Below, piece by piece: positions 27,547 to 35,069 of a stretch of 40,621 nucleotides of DNA. Within the stretch, counting starts at the first letter, position 1. Every line of letters begins with the position of its first letter. Origin of the DNA: an uncultured Bacteroidales bacterium. GTDB lineage: Bacteria; Bacteroidota; Bacteroidia; Bacteroidales; Paludibacteraceae. The notes beneath the pieces were generated by a model. The model was not told the DNA's origin. It saw only the letters and a program-made list of their open reading frames with translations, and did no database searches. Position numbers and translations under genes: made by a program. The DNA lies in NCBI GenBank assembly GCA_944321155.1, contig CALUKG010000009.1:1-40621 (forward strand). The letters are read 5' to 3'.

Positions 27547-27738
27547 CTAATCTTGGTCGGCTACCATCTTTTGTACATAGATGGCGTGAATCTTACGTTC
27601 GCGTTTGATGACAGAGGGTTTGTCAAAGCATTGACGACGGCGCAATTCTTTCACTACACCTGTCTTTTCAAATTTACGTTTGAATTTCTTCAAAGCTCTT
27701 TCAATGTTTTCCCCTTCTTTTACCGGTACTATAATCAT
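27547..27738 (-). CDS. rpsU: 30S ribosomal protein S21
   Basis: A 63-residue basic protein of normal S21 length, which joins the small subunit late near the anti-Shine-Dalgarno region. The typical MIIVPVKEGENIERALKKFKRKFEKTG opening can be seen in the translation (residues 1-27), followed by ELRRRQCFDKPSVIKRERK. It has its own promoter and terminator, so it is monocistronic. Confidence 0.96.
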   Translation of the reverse strand: MIIVPVKEGENIERALKKFKRKFEKTGVVKELRRRQCFDKPSVIKRERKIHAIYVQKMVADQD

Positions 27739-27797
27739 GTCTTTTGTTTTTGGTTATTACGTTAATGGTAATTGTTTCTTTTCGATTTTTCGGACTG

Positions 27798-27827
27798 CAA
27801 AAGTAGTCATTTCTTTTTATATACCAA
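27798..27827 (-). promoter_or_regulatory. Promoter of rpsU
   Basis: On the - strand, TACTTTTG (27798-27805) with TTG at 27825-27827, spacer 19. Confidence 0.7.
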
Positions 27828-27870
27828 ACTTTTCGACATTTTTTTTGTCGGGTCACGCAAATTTGGTTTC

Positions 27871-29994
27871 TTACTCAGCCTGTTCTGTTGTGTCTTCTTG
27901 TTTCTGATTATTCTCTTCAGTTGGCTTGTCGGCTGGCGTTTCTGCAGTCGGTGCTTTCTTGATTTCCGGGTAGGCAATGCGGTGGTGATACATGTTCTTT
28001 ATTTTGGATTTGAATACGGCCTTTACCACTTCCACATCCCTGAATGATAAATTGGTTTCTTTGAACATGCCATCCGCAATTTGTCCGTTAATCATGCTTT
28101 CCACCATCTGGTTGATGCTCTCTTCCGTGTATTCATCCAGACTGCGCGAACGTGCTTCCACTGCATCGGCCATCATCAGCAGGGCTGTTTCCTTGGTGCT
28201 GGGCAGAGGCCCGGGGTAGGTAAACAGCGATTCATCCGGCACACGGTCAGGATAGCGGTTGACAAAGGTATTGTAGAAATATTTGACCTTGCTTTTTCCG
28301 TGGTGTGTACTTATAAAATTGATAATGGTATCGGGCAGACCTTTTTTCTTGGCTATTTTGATTCCGTCGGTTACGTGTGCAATAACCACCTGTGCCGCTT
28401 CTTCCAGTGGCAGGTCGTTCAGCGGATTGTGTCCGCCTTGCTGGTTCTCGATGAAATATTGCGGATGTTCCATTTTTCCGATGTCGTGATACAGCGCACC
28501 GGTTCTGACCAGCAGACTGTTGGCGTTGATTTTCTTGGCCGCTTCCGTAGCCAAATTGGACACTTGCAAAGAGTGTTGGAAGGTGCCCGGAGCAACTTCC
28601 GCAAAACGTATCATCAGGTCACTGTTCACATTGGTCAGTTCCACCAAAGTGATGCTGGAGGTGAGTCCGAATATCTTTTCAAACAGATAAATCAGGCCAT
28701 AGGCAAACAAAAGGAACAGGCTGCTCAATGCGAAATAGACAAAAGGAAGCCATTCCATTTTGCTGATATCTCCTTCTGAAATAAGTGTAAAGGCAACGTA
28801 CATGACGCAATAGGATGCAAAAATCCATAATGCAGTCTGTGCCAGTTGGGAGCGCTGTGTCATTTCTTTCAGGCTGGATACGGCTGCCATACCTATGGCC
28901 ATTTGCAGAATGATGAATTCAAAAGGTGAAGGCGCAATGAAAGAAACCAGCATGGTAGATATCATGTGTGCGAACAAGGCAGTACGAGAATCGAAAAACA
29001 CGCGTATGATGATGGGCAATAATGCAAATGGAACGATGTATATGCTCAGCGAAGTATATTTGAGGGTGAGTGAGGCCAAAGCCACCATCAGCAATATCAT
29101 CAGCACAAGAAACAACACGTGCTTGCTGTTGTTGAATATGCGTGGTCGGAACAAATGCAGATACAGAATTTGCAATACAATGAACAGCGTTACTAAAATA
29201 ACTTCGCCAATGATTACTTGTGCGGATTGATGTATGGTTGTCGTGCGTTCTTCATAGGCTATTCTCAGGGAATTCAATATTCTGTAGGTTTCCGGTGTTA
29301 CTATCTCTCCCCGGTCAATAATGCGTTCGCCGCTTTGCACCATGCCCGATGTAAGCGATATGTCGTCGATAATTTCCTTTTTGGCGATGGCGGAAGTAAC
29401 CGTGTCCAATGTGAGGTTGGGTTCCAACAGTCGGTTCAGGTTGAGAGAACTGAGTTGTCCGGCCAGATGTTGTGGTGCTGATTGGTTGATGGTTTCGTAA
29501 GCCGTTTTTGGCGTGTATAAAGCGGCAGCTTCTGTGGTGGCTACATGCCGTTTGTTGTCAACGATAGCCACGTTGGCGATATTGTCCTTGAGCAACAAAT
29601 CGTGCATGTCAACGCTTAAAACTCCCTGCGTATATATCTTGCGGAGTTGTTCTGACAAAAAACGTTCCATGTCCGGGCGGAGCGACCTTTTACCCTGCTT
29701 GGAGATAATCTCCTGCATAATGTTGCTGCAAATGGTAGTATCAATGGTGAAATAGGGAGTATATTCACGTAGTGCCTCATTTTGCTCCTTGGTCAATTGC
29801 TCTTTGTCTTTATAGATGGGAAAATCAAAAGATGCAGTCACTAATTCGTAGCGCCAAGGCTTACCTATTTCAAAATGGTATTTGAAGTGATTGGTGGTGG
29901 GAAACAGTTGAACAATCAACCCTATTGCACATATAAAAATAAGAGTCTTGATTATGTGTTGCCAGAAGGCAGAATCCAATCTTATCTTTTTCAT
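27871..29994 (-). CDS. 7TM-HD domain phosphohydrolase, PgpH-like c-di-AMP phosphodiesterase
   Basis: A 707-residue inner-membrane protein. A first transmembrane helix (about 13-31) leads into an extracytoplasmic 7TMR-HDED-type region (about 40-265). Seven further helices follow (about 275-465), then a cytoplasmic HD domain. Its metal ligands are seen in FQHSLQVS, LYHDIGKMEH, AHVTDG, STHHGKS and MMADAVEARSRS. In Listeria, PgpH proteins of this layout degrade cyclic di-AMP; assigning that substrate here is by family. A 25-residue acidic, Gln/Thr-rich tail ends the protein. It is divergent from pnp. Confidence 0.92.
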   Translation of the reverse strand: MKKIRLDSAFWQHIIKTLIFICAIGLIVQLFPTTNHFKYHFEIGKPWRYELVTASFDFPIYKDKEQLTKEQNEALREYTPYFTIDTTICSNIMQEIISKQGKRSLRPDMERFLSEQLRKIYTQGVLSVDMHDLLLKDNIANVAIVDNKRHVATTEAAALYTPKTAYETINQSAPQHLAGQLSSLNLNRLLEPNLTLDTVTSAIAKKEIIDDISLTSGMVQSGERIIDRGEIVTPETYRILNSLRIAYEERTTTIHQSAQVIIGEVILVTLFIVLQILYLHLFRPRIFNNSKHVLFLVLMILLMVALASLTLKYTSLSIYIVPFALLPIIIRVFFDSRTALFAHMISTMLVSFIAPSPFEFIILQMAIGMAAVSSLKEMTQRSQLAQTALWIFASYCVMYVAFTLISEGDISKMEWLPFVYFALSSLFLLFAYGLIYLFEKIFGLTSSITLVELTNVNSDLMIRFAEVAPGTFQHSLQVSNLATEAAKKINANSLLVRTGALYHDIGKMEHPQYFIENQQGGHNPLNDLPLEEAAQVVIAHVTDGIKIAKKKGLPDTIINFISTHHGKSKVKYFYNTFVNRYPDRVPDESLFTYPGPLPSTKETALLMMADAVEARSRSLDEYTEESINQMVESMINGQIADGMFKETNLSFRDVEVVKAVFKSKIKNMYHHRIAYPEIKKAPTAETPADKPTEENNQKQEDTTEQAE

Positions 29995-30020
29995 AACGGT
30001 AACCGGTCTTAGTTAGGCTG

Positions 30021-30051
30021 CAAAGATAAATAAAACCGACAATTGGCACAA
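30021..30051 (-). promoter_or_regulatory. Promoter of the PgpH-like gene
   Basis: On the - strand, TATCTTTG (30021-30028) and TTG (30049-30051), spacer 20. Confidence 0.7.
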
Positions 30052-30216
30052 GCCGAATCAGGACTTTGCCAGGCTTGTATAATGCTGGAGTGCAGCTTTA
30101 TGGCAATAAAAGTCGTTTCTGATTGTGCTTGTTTGGGTGTTGTATTGTTAAAAGTCTGGTTGGGAGTTTCTAAAGACAAGAATGACAATTTTGGCATAGT
30201 GTGGGTTTTGAATCTC

Positions 30217-30254
30217 TTTTTGTGGTCTGATATGCTGATATAATGCCACAAAAA
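30217..30254. repeat. Inverted repeat upstream of the pnp promoter
   Basis: TTTTTGTGG (30217-30225) is the exact reverse complement of CCACAAAAA (30246-30254), with a 20-base spacer containing TGATAT twice. It ends 35 bases before the pnp -7 element. It could be an operator or a hairpin on either strand; it has no obvious terminator role. Confidence 0.5.
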
Positions 30255-30289
30255 TGTTGATTCATGGCGTCTGTTTCCCGATTTTTGTG

Positions 30290-30297
30290 TACCTTTG
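30290..30297 (+). promoter_or_regulatory. -7 element for pnp
   Basis: TACCTTTG matches TAnnTTTG, 33 bases before the ATG at 30331. No -33 TTG at normal spacing. Confidence 0.6.
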
Positions 30298-30330
30298 CGC
30301 AAATTTTCAGTATTAAATAAAGACTTTTGT

Positions 30331-32529
30331 ATGAATGTAGTTACAAAAACCATCACACTCGGTGATGGAAGAACCGTAACCATTGAAACTGGCAAATTGG
30401 CCAAGCAGGCTGATGGCGCAGTAATGGTTACGATGGGGCAAACCATGTTGTTAGCTACGGTTTGCTCAGCCAAAGATGCCGTTCCCGGCACAGATTTCAT
30501 GCCGCTTACGGTAGAGTATAAAGAAAAATTTGCGGCAAATGGACGTTTCCCTGGTGGATTTACTAAGAGAGAGGGTAGGGCTTCTGATTATGAAATCCTT
30601 ATTGCACGTTTGGTTGACCGTGCTTTGCGTCCTTTGTTCCCTGATGATTATCATGCAGAGACATTTGTCAATGTAATCCTTTATTCAGCAGATGGTATCG
30701 ACATGCCTGATAGTTTGGCAGGTCTGGCCGCTTCTGCAGCATTGGCAGTCAGCGATATTCCTTTCCAAGGACCTATCTCAGAAGTACGTGTGGCACGTAT
30801 CAATGGTGAATTTGTTATCAATCCAACTTTCCAACAACTGGAAAATGCAGATATGGACATTATGGTGGCTGCTACGTTGGACAACATCATGATGGTGGAA
30901 GGAGAGATGAACGAAGTGTCTGAAATGGATTTGCTTAACGCCATGAAGGCGGCTCACGAAGCTATCAAAATCCAGTGCCAGGCACAAATCGAGTTGATGG
31001 AAGCTGTTGGCAAAACACAGAAACGTACTTATTGCCACGAAATAAATGACGAGGACTTGCGTGCCGAAGTGAAGGCGGCCTGCTATGACAAGTCATACGC
31101 CATCGCAGCAACCGGCAATGCCAACAAGCACGAACGTCAGGCAGCTTTCGACGAAATCCGTGACGGATTCAAGGAAAGCTATCAGGCACAACACTCAGAT
31201 ATGTCAGAATCTGAACTGGCTGAAAAATTCGCTTTGATTGACCGCTACTATCATGACGTGGAAAAAGAGGCCATGCGCCGCTGCATTTTGGACGAAGGCA
31301 AACGTCTTGATGGACGTAAGACAACGGAAATCCGTCCTATCTGGTCAGAAGTTGGCTATCTGCCTGGCCCTCACGGTTCTTCTATCTTTACACGTGGTGA
31401 AACACAATCACTCTGTACCGTAACTTTGGGTACCAAGATGGATGAGAAGATTGTAGATGAGGCTTTGGTACAAGGTAAAGAAAGATTCCTGTTGCACTAT
31501 AACTTCCCTCCATTCTCAACGGGTGAAGCTAAAGCACAACGTGGTGTAGGCCGTCGTGAAATTGGTCATGGTAATTTGGCATACCGCGCTTTGAAACCTA
31601 TGATTCCAGCAGATTATCCTTATGTGGTACGTGTAGTATCTGATATTATGGAGTCTAACGGATCTTCTTCCATGGCTACCGTATGTGCAGGTACGTTGGC
31701 TTTGATGGATGCCGGTGTACCTATCAAGAAACCGGTATCTGGTATTGCCATGGGTCTTATCTCAGAAAACAAGGGAACCAACTATGCCGTGTTGTCTGAT
31801 ATTTTGGGTGATGAGGACCACTTGGGAGATATGGACTTTAAGGTAACGGGTACGAAAGATGGTATCACTGCAACTCAGATGGATATCAAAGTGGATGGCT
31901 TGAGCTATGAAATCCTTGAAAAGGCTCTTATGCAGGCTCACGAAGGACGTATGTATATCTTAGGAAAGATACAGGAGACATTGGCAGAGCCTCGTCCAGA
32001 CCTCAAACCGCATGCACCACGCATCATCACTATGATGATTCCGAAAGAAATGATTGGTGCAGTCATTGGCCCTGGCGGAAAAATTATTCAAGGTATTCAG
32101 GCTGAAACGGGTGCAACTGTCGCAATCGAAGAAGTGGAAGCTGGTGGATTGGTTGAGATTGCTGCTACCAACAAGGCTGCTATCGATGCTGCTGTTTCAA
32201 TGATTAAGGGTATTGTGGCTATTCCAGAAGTAGGTGAAGTTTATCATGCCAAAGTGAAATCAGTAATGCCTTATGGTGTGTTTGTGGAATTCCTGCCAGG
32301 TAAGGAAGGTTTACTCCACATTTCTGAAATCGATTGGAAACGCTATGAGACCATTGAGGAAACCGGATTGAAAGAAGGTGACCAATTGGACATCAAGTTG
32401 CTTGAAATCGATGAAAAGACAGGTAAATACAAATTGTCAGCCAAAGTGTTGAAGGAGAAACCTGCTGATTATGTTGAACCTGAGCGTCGCCCACGTCCAG
32501 AACGTCGTCCACGTCCGGAAAAGAAGTAA
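30331..32529 (+). CDS. pnp: Polynucleotide phosphorylase
   Basis: A 732-residue 3'-5' phosphorolytic exoribonuclease of RNA turnover. Two RNase PH domains are visible: the first with [20 protein letters not shown], the second with [20 protein letters not shown] and [20 protein letters not shown]. They are joined by an alpha-helical linker (about 225-315). A KH domain ([19 protein letters not shown]) and an S1 domain ([20 protein letters not shown]) follow. The tail is a short Arg/Pro/Glu repeat ([15 protein letters not shown]), a basic extension that may add RNA contacts. The ATG at 30331 gives the conserved MNVVTKT start; the longer frame to 30295 would overlap the promoter. Confidence 0.97.
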   Translation: MNVVTKTITLGDGRTVTIETGKLAKQADGAVMVTMGQTMLLATVCSAKDAVPGTDFMPLTVEYKEKFAANGRFPGGFTKREGRASDYEILIARLVDRALRPLFPDDYHAETFVNVILYSADGIDMPDSLAGLAASAALAVSDIPFQGPISEVRVARINGEFVINPTFQQLENADMDIMVAATLDNIMMVEGEMNEVSEMDLLNAMKAAHEAIKIQCQAQIELMEAVGKTQKRTYCHEINDEDLRAEVKAACYDKSYAIAATGNANKHERQAAFDEIRDGFKESYQAQHSDMSESELAEKFALIDRYYHDVEKEAMRRCILDEGKRLDGRKTTEIRPIWSEVGYLPGPHGSSIFTRGETQSLCTVTLGTKMDEKIVDEALVQGKERFLLHYNFPPFSTGEAKAQRGVGRREIGHGNLAYRALKPMIPADYPYVVRVVSDIMESNGSSSMATVCAGTLALMDAGVPIKKPVSGIAMGLISENKGTNYAVLSDILGDEDHLGDMDFKVTGTKDGITATQMDIKVDGLSYEILEKALMQAHEGRMYILGKIQETLAEPRPDLKPHAPRIITMMIPKEMIGAVIGPGGKIIQGIQAETGATVAIEEVEAGGLVEIAATNKAAIDAAVSMIKGIVAIPEVGEVYHAKVKSVMPYGVFVEFLPGKEGLLHISEIDWKRYETIEETGLKEGDQLDIKLLEIDEKTGKYKLSAKVLKEKPADYVEPERRPRPERRPRPEKK

Positions 32530-32591
32530 GCGATTGAAACTCCGGAAGAGAGGGGTAGTGCCTTTCTTCATACGGTTTCACAATAATAAGG

Positions 32592-32627
32592 AAAGGATAT
32601 ATCGGATTTTTTCGGTATATCCTTTTT
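32592..32627 (+). terminator. Terminator after pnp
   Basis: AAAGGATATATCG pairs with CGGTATATCCTTT around a loop of GATTTTTT, then T's. The loop-side sequence resembles that of the terminator at 13343-13381. Confidence 0.87.
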
Positions 32628-32656
32628 CATTGCTATATTATTCTTTCGCTATTGTC

Positions 32657-33166
32657 CAATCCCTTCTGGATTCCGCATAGGTTGCGGAATGACCTCCGCT
32701 TCTTTCCCTCGCCCATCCATTTTTTTCTCGCCCATCCATAAAAGCGATGTTGATAGCGTCCGTTTTATACGTCATACCGCAGAAATGCGGTATCCAGTCG
32801 CACGGATAACAGCAAGGCCAATCAGGCCCTATCCCTCAAACAATCCTTTTTGGATTCCGCATAGGTTGCGGAATGACCTCCGCTTCTTTCCTCGCCCATC
32901 CATTTTTTTTCTCGCCCATCCATAAAAGCGATGTTGATAGCGTCCGTTTTATGCGTCATACCGCAGAAATGCGGTATCCAGATGCAAGGATAACAGCAAG
33001 GCCTGCCAATGTGCCCTATAAATCCAGTCTTTTGGGATTTAGCGTCTGTTTTGGAATGATGAAGGGTGGTTTGTTTTTGTGGGTCATACCGCAGAAATGC
33101 GGTATCCAGATGTAAGGGTTTAAGCTAGGCATATCCAATGTACCCTATAAAGCCTGCCTTTGGGGG
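32657..33166. repeat. Tandem REP/REPIN-like palindrome array
   Basis: Two nearly identical 163-base units (32657-32819 and 32841-33003, offset 184) are followed by a diverged partial third unit (to about 33166). Each full unit has palindrome A, ATTCCGCA...TGCGGAAT (32670-32690 and 32854-32874), and palindrome B, ATACCGCA-GAAA-TGCGGTAT (32774-32793 and 32958-32977; third copy 33086-33105). A and B are the same element in opposite orientation (GGATnCCGCA...TGCGGnATGAC), the inverted pairing seen in REPINs. Each unit also contains CTCGCCCATCCAT twice in direct orientation. Together with short flanks it fills the 729-base gap between pnp and the next gene; I see no gene in it. Confidence 0.82.
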
Positions 33167-33204
33167 AGAGTAGCGACAAGTGAGAAATGGTAATAGAGAA
33201 GTAA

Positions 33205-33238
33205 TAAAAAAGGGACACCATTTGCTGGCGTCCCTTTG
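33205..33238 (-). terminator. Terminator after the 514-residue T9SS cargo gene
   Basis: On the - strand, AAAGGGAC pairs with GTCCCTTT, extended by CC/GG, and a T run follows. Confidence 0.85.
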
Positions 33239-33258
33239 ATGATGTAAAAAGGGTTTGC

Positions 33259-34803
33259 TTATTTCACAATCTTCATGCTTTCACCGTTGGCTGCCTTGAT
33301 TACATAAACTCCGGCAGGGTATGAGCTCATATTGATGTTCTCATTGGAGCGGACAACCATTTGTCCGATAGCATTGTAAACCGCAACATCCAAATTCAGG
33401 CTGTTGATGATTTCCTGACCGTTGAATGTAATGGTGGCTGGTGCTGCAATTGCCAATGTACCTGTACTTTCTGCCTCTTTCAGAACCATATCTACTGTTA
33501 ATGAGATGGCAGAATATCCAAGTGATAAATTATAGTAGTTTTCCATAGAAGCACCATAATTCAGTTGGTAGTCCGAAAGCATTTCTTCAATAGTGGCATA
33601 GCCTATTTCTTCCAGGCTTTTTGTGCTGATGTTGAGTTGTGCTTCTATTTCGCCGTCTTGGTCGGGTAAAATAATTTGTACTTTTTCGCTGCCCCCCCAT
33701 CCTTGTACTTCAATGGTTGTATATGTACCTTTGGTTACATTAACATCTATTTTTGTAGCGCTGCCTTCCAAGTTGTTAAAGGTAAAATAGTCTGTGGTTC
33801 CTTCTACTGTCAGATAAATGGTTTTTGTACTCTCTGTAACGAAAGTTACATCGCCTAATGATAGTCTGAAGGCATAATCTTCATAAGTGGGTTCTTCAGG
33901 GGTTACATTAGGACCATCCATCATGAAACTGAATTCGGCTGTCGGTGCAGCAAAGGTGCTTACTTCAATAGTGTCTGAGTTGGGCGAAGATGTATTGCCC
34001 AGCAGGCCAACTACATAATATTTATAGTTGGTTCCAGGATTTAAGTTGGTGAGGGAATAGCTTGTGGCATTTCTGTCGCTTACTGCGTAAGTGCCCACTC
34101 GTGTATCACCGTTGAGCAGGTGTATTTCGTAAGAAGCAGCTCTGTCCAATGATTGCCAGTTGGCTGTGAAACCTTTTGACCAAATGTTGGTTGCAGCCTC
34201 AGCATCTGGTTTGTTCAGAGGATCAGGAGCCGTTACATTGGCTCTGAGAACAATGCAGAATTCAGCTTCGTTTTCGTAGGTGGTTGTGCTCATGTAGCTC
34301 AGCAACAGGACTATGGTACTGTTACCTTCGGAAACTGGAGTGTAGGTAAGATTGAATGTGGTGTTTAATTCGCCCTTTCCTGCTTCGTTGACTGTCAATG
34401 GAAAGCAAGGTTCTCCAAAATTGGTAGAACTAGTGTTTCCCTCAATGGTCAGTGGCGATACATAATCCCATCCCATACCGGATTTGTCAGTGTAAACGAC
34501 ACCAGAGTTAAACTCAGCATCGCTAGGAGCCCAACCGCTAGGTGGTTCTGTGGTGTAGGTAAGGTTACCAGCTGTTAATGTAATGGTTTTGCTAATGCTT
34601 GTTCCTAATTGTATGGAACCGCAGTTGATGACAATACCATCTACAGGTGTCGTCGGTGACTGAAACTCATTGTATTGAGTAACCGTCGTGTCTTTTGCCC
34701 CCTCGCATGATGCTTCAATGTAAGGGGATTGCGCCCAAACACTTGTTGCTGTTGTCAGCAGCATTGCCAGTAAAGCGCCTTTAAAAAAGTAATTTGTTTT
34801 CAT
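33259..34803 (-). CDS. T9SS cargo protein with fibronectin type III domain
   Basis: A 514-residue secreted protein. Residues 1-23 are a signal peptide (TSVWAQ). A beta-rich domain with a repeated ITLTAGN-type strand pattern (about 25-190) comes next, then a fibronectin type III domain (about 195-285: FTANWQSLDRAASYEIHLL, YSLTNLNPGTNYKYYVVG). A beta-sandwich of unknown type (about 290-440) follows. The C-terminus, from LNLDVAVYNAIGQMVVRS to PAGVYVIKAANGESMKIVK, is a T9SS type A sorting domain. It is nearly identical to that of the next gene upstream. The ATG at 34803 is used, because the frame to 34938 has no signal-like start and crosses the promoter. Ligand unknown. Confidence 0.87.
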   Translation of the reverse strand: MKTNYFFKGALLAMLLTTATSVWAQSPYIEASCEGAKDTTVTQYNEFQSPTTPVDGIVINCGSIQLGTSISKTITLTAGNLTYTTEPPSGWAPSDAEFNSGVVYTDKSGMGWDYVSPLTIEGNTSSTNFGEPCFPLTVNEAGKGELNTTFNLTYTPVSEGNSTIVLLLSYMSTTTYENEAEFCIVLRANVTAPDPLNKPDAEAATNIWSKGFTANWQSLDRAASYEIHLLNGDTRVGTYAVSDRNATSYSLTNLNPGTNYKYYVVGLLGNTSSPNSDTIEVSTFAAPTAEFSFMMDGPNVTPEEPTYEDYAFRLSLGDVTFVTESTKTIYLTVEGTTDYFTFNNLEGSATKIDVNVTKGTYTTIEVQGWGGSEKVQIILPDQDGEIEAQLNISTKSLEEIGYATIEEMLSDYQLNYGASMENYYNLSLGYSAISLTVDMVLKEAESTGTLAIAAPATITFNGQEIINSLNLDVAVYNAIGQMVVRSNENINMSSYPAGVYVIKAANGESMKIVK

Positions 34804-34838
34804 AAGCAATAAGTTTTTATAAAGTTTTGCGTATTTTG

Positions 34839-34869
34839 CAAAGATAGTGCTTGTGTTTTGAATTTGCAA
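34839..34869 (-). promoter_or_regulatory. Promoter of the 514-residue cargo gene
   Basis: On the - strand, TATCTTTG (34839-34846) and TTG (34867-34869), spacer 20. Confidence 0.7.
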
Positions 34870-35013
34870 ATTATTGTTCGTTATGTTGTGTGATTCGTAG
34901 TTTTTTTTTTCTTTAAACTGCGTTTTTGAAATTTCCAATGCGTATGATAGTATGTTGATTTGTGTGTTATTCCGAATGAATTAGTATTAGAATCTAATAA
35001 ATTTTTAAAGAAA

Positions 35014-35042
35014 CAAAAGGGAACGTCAATTTGACGTCCCCT
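35014..35042 (-). terminator. Terminator after the 981-residue T9SS cargo gene
   Basis: On the - strand, GGGACGTC and GACGTTCCC form an imperfect stem (one bulged base) over AAATT, followed by TTTTGTTT. Confidence 0.7.
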
Positions 35043-35069
35043 CTGATTCTTGTTGATGTGATAAATTGC

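Larger units (their letters stand above)
29995..30330. other. Divergent regulatory region between the PgpH-like gene and pnp
   Basis: 336 bases without a convincing gene. It holds the - strand promoter near 30021-30051, the + strand -7 element at 30290-30297, and an inverted repeat at 30217-30254. An open frame at 30043-30243 begins with TTG and has no recognisable features, so I do not count it as a gene. Confidence 0.7.

Noticed and set aside
28081..28779. A 232-codon + strand frame inside the PgpH-like gene
   Set aside because: It is antisense to conserved HD-domain coding sequence, has no recognisable motif and no promoter.
30043..30243. A 66-codon + strand frame upstream of pnp
   Set aside because: It has a TTG start, no domain, and overlaps the divergent promoter region.
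32689..33115. Two open frames with near-identical peptides in the repeat array
   Set aside because: The similarity is explained by the duplicated palindromic units; the frames read through the hairpins and have no gene-like features.
32657..33166. Possible CRISPR array
   Set aside because: There are only two to three units of about 163 bases with internal palindromes; no short regular repeats, no unique spacers of constant size and no cas genes.
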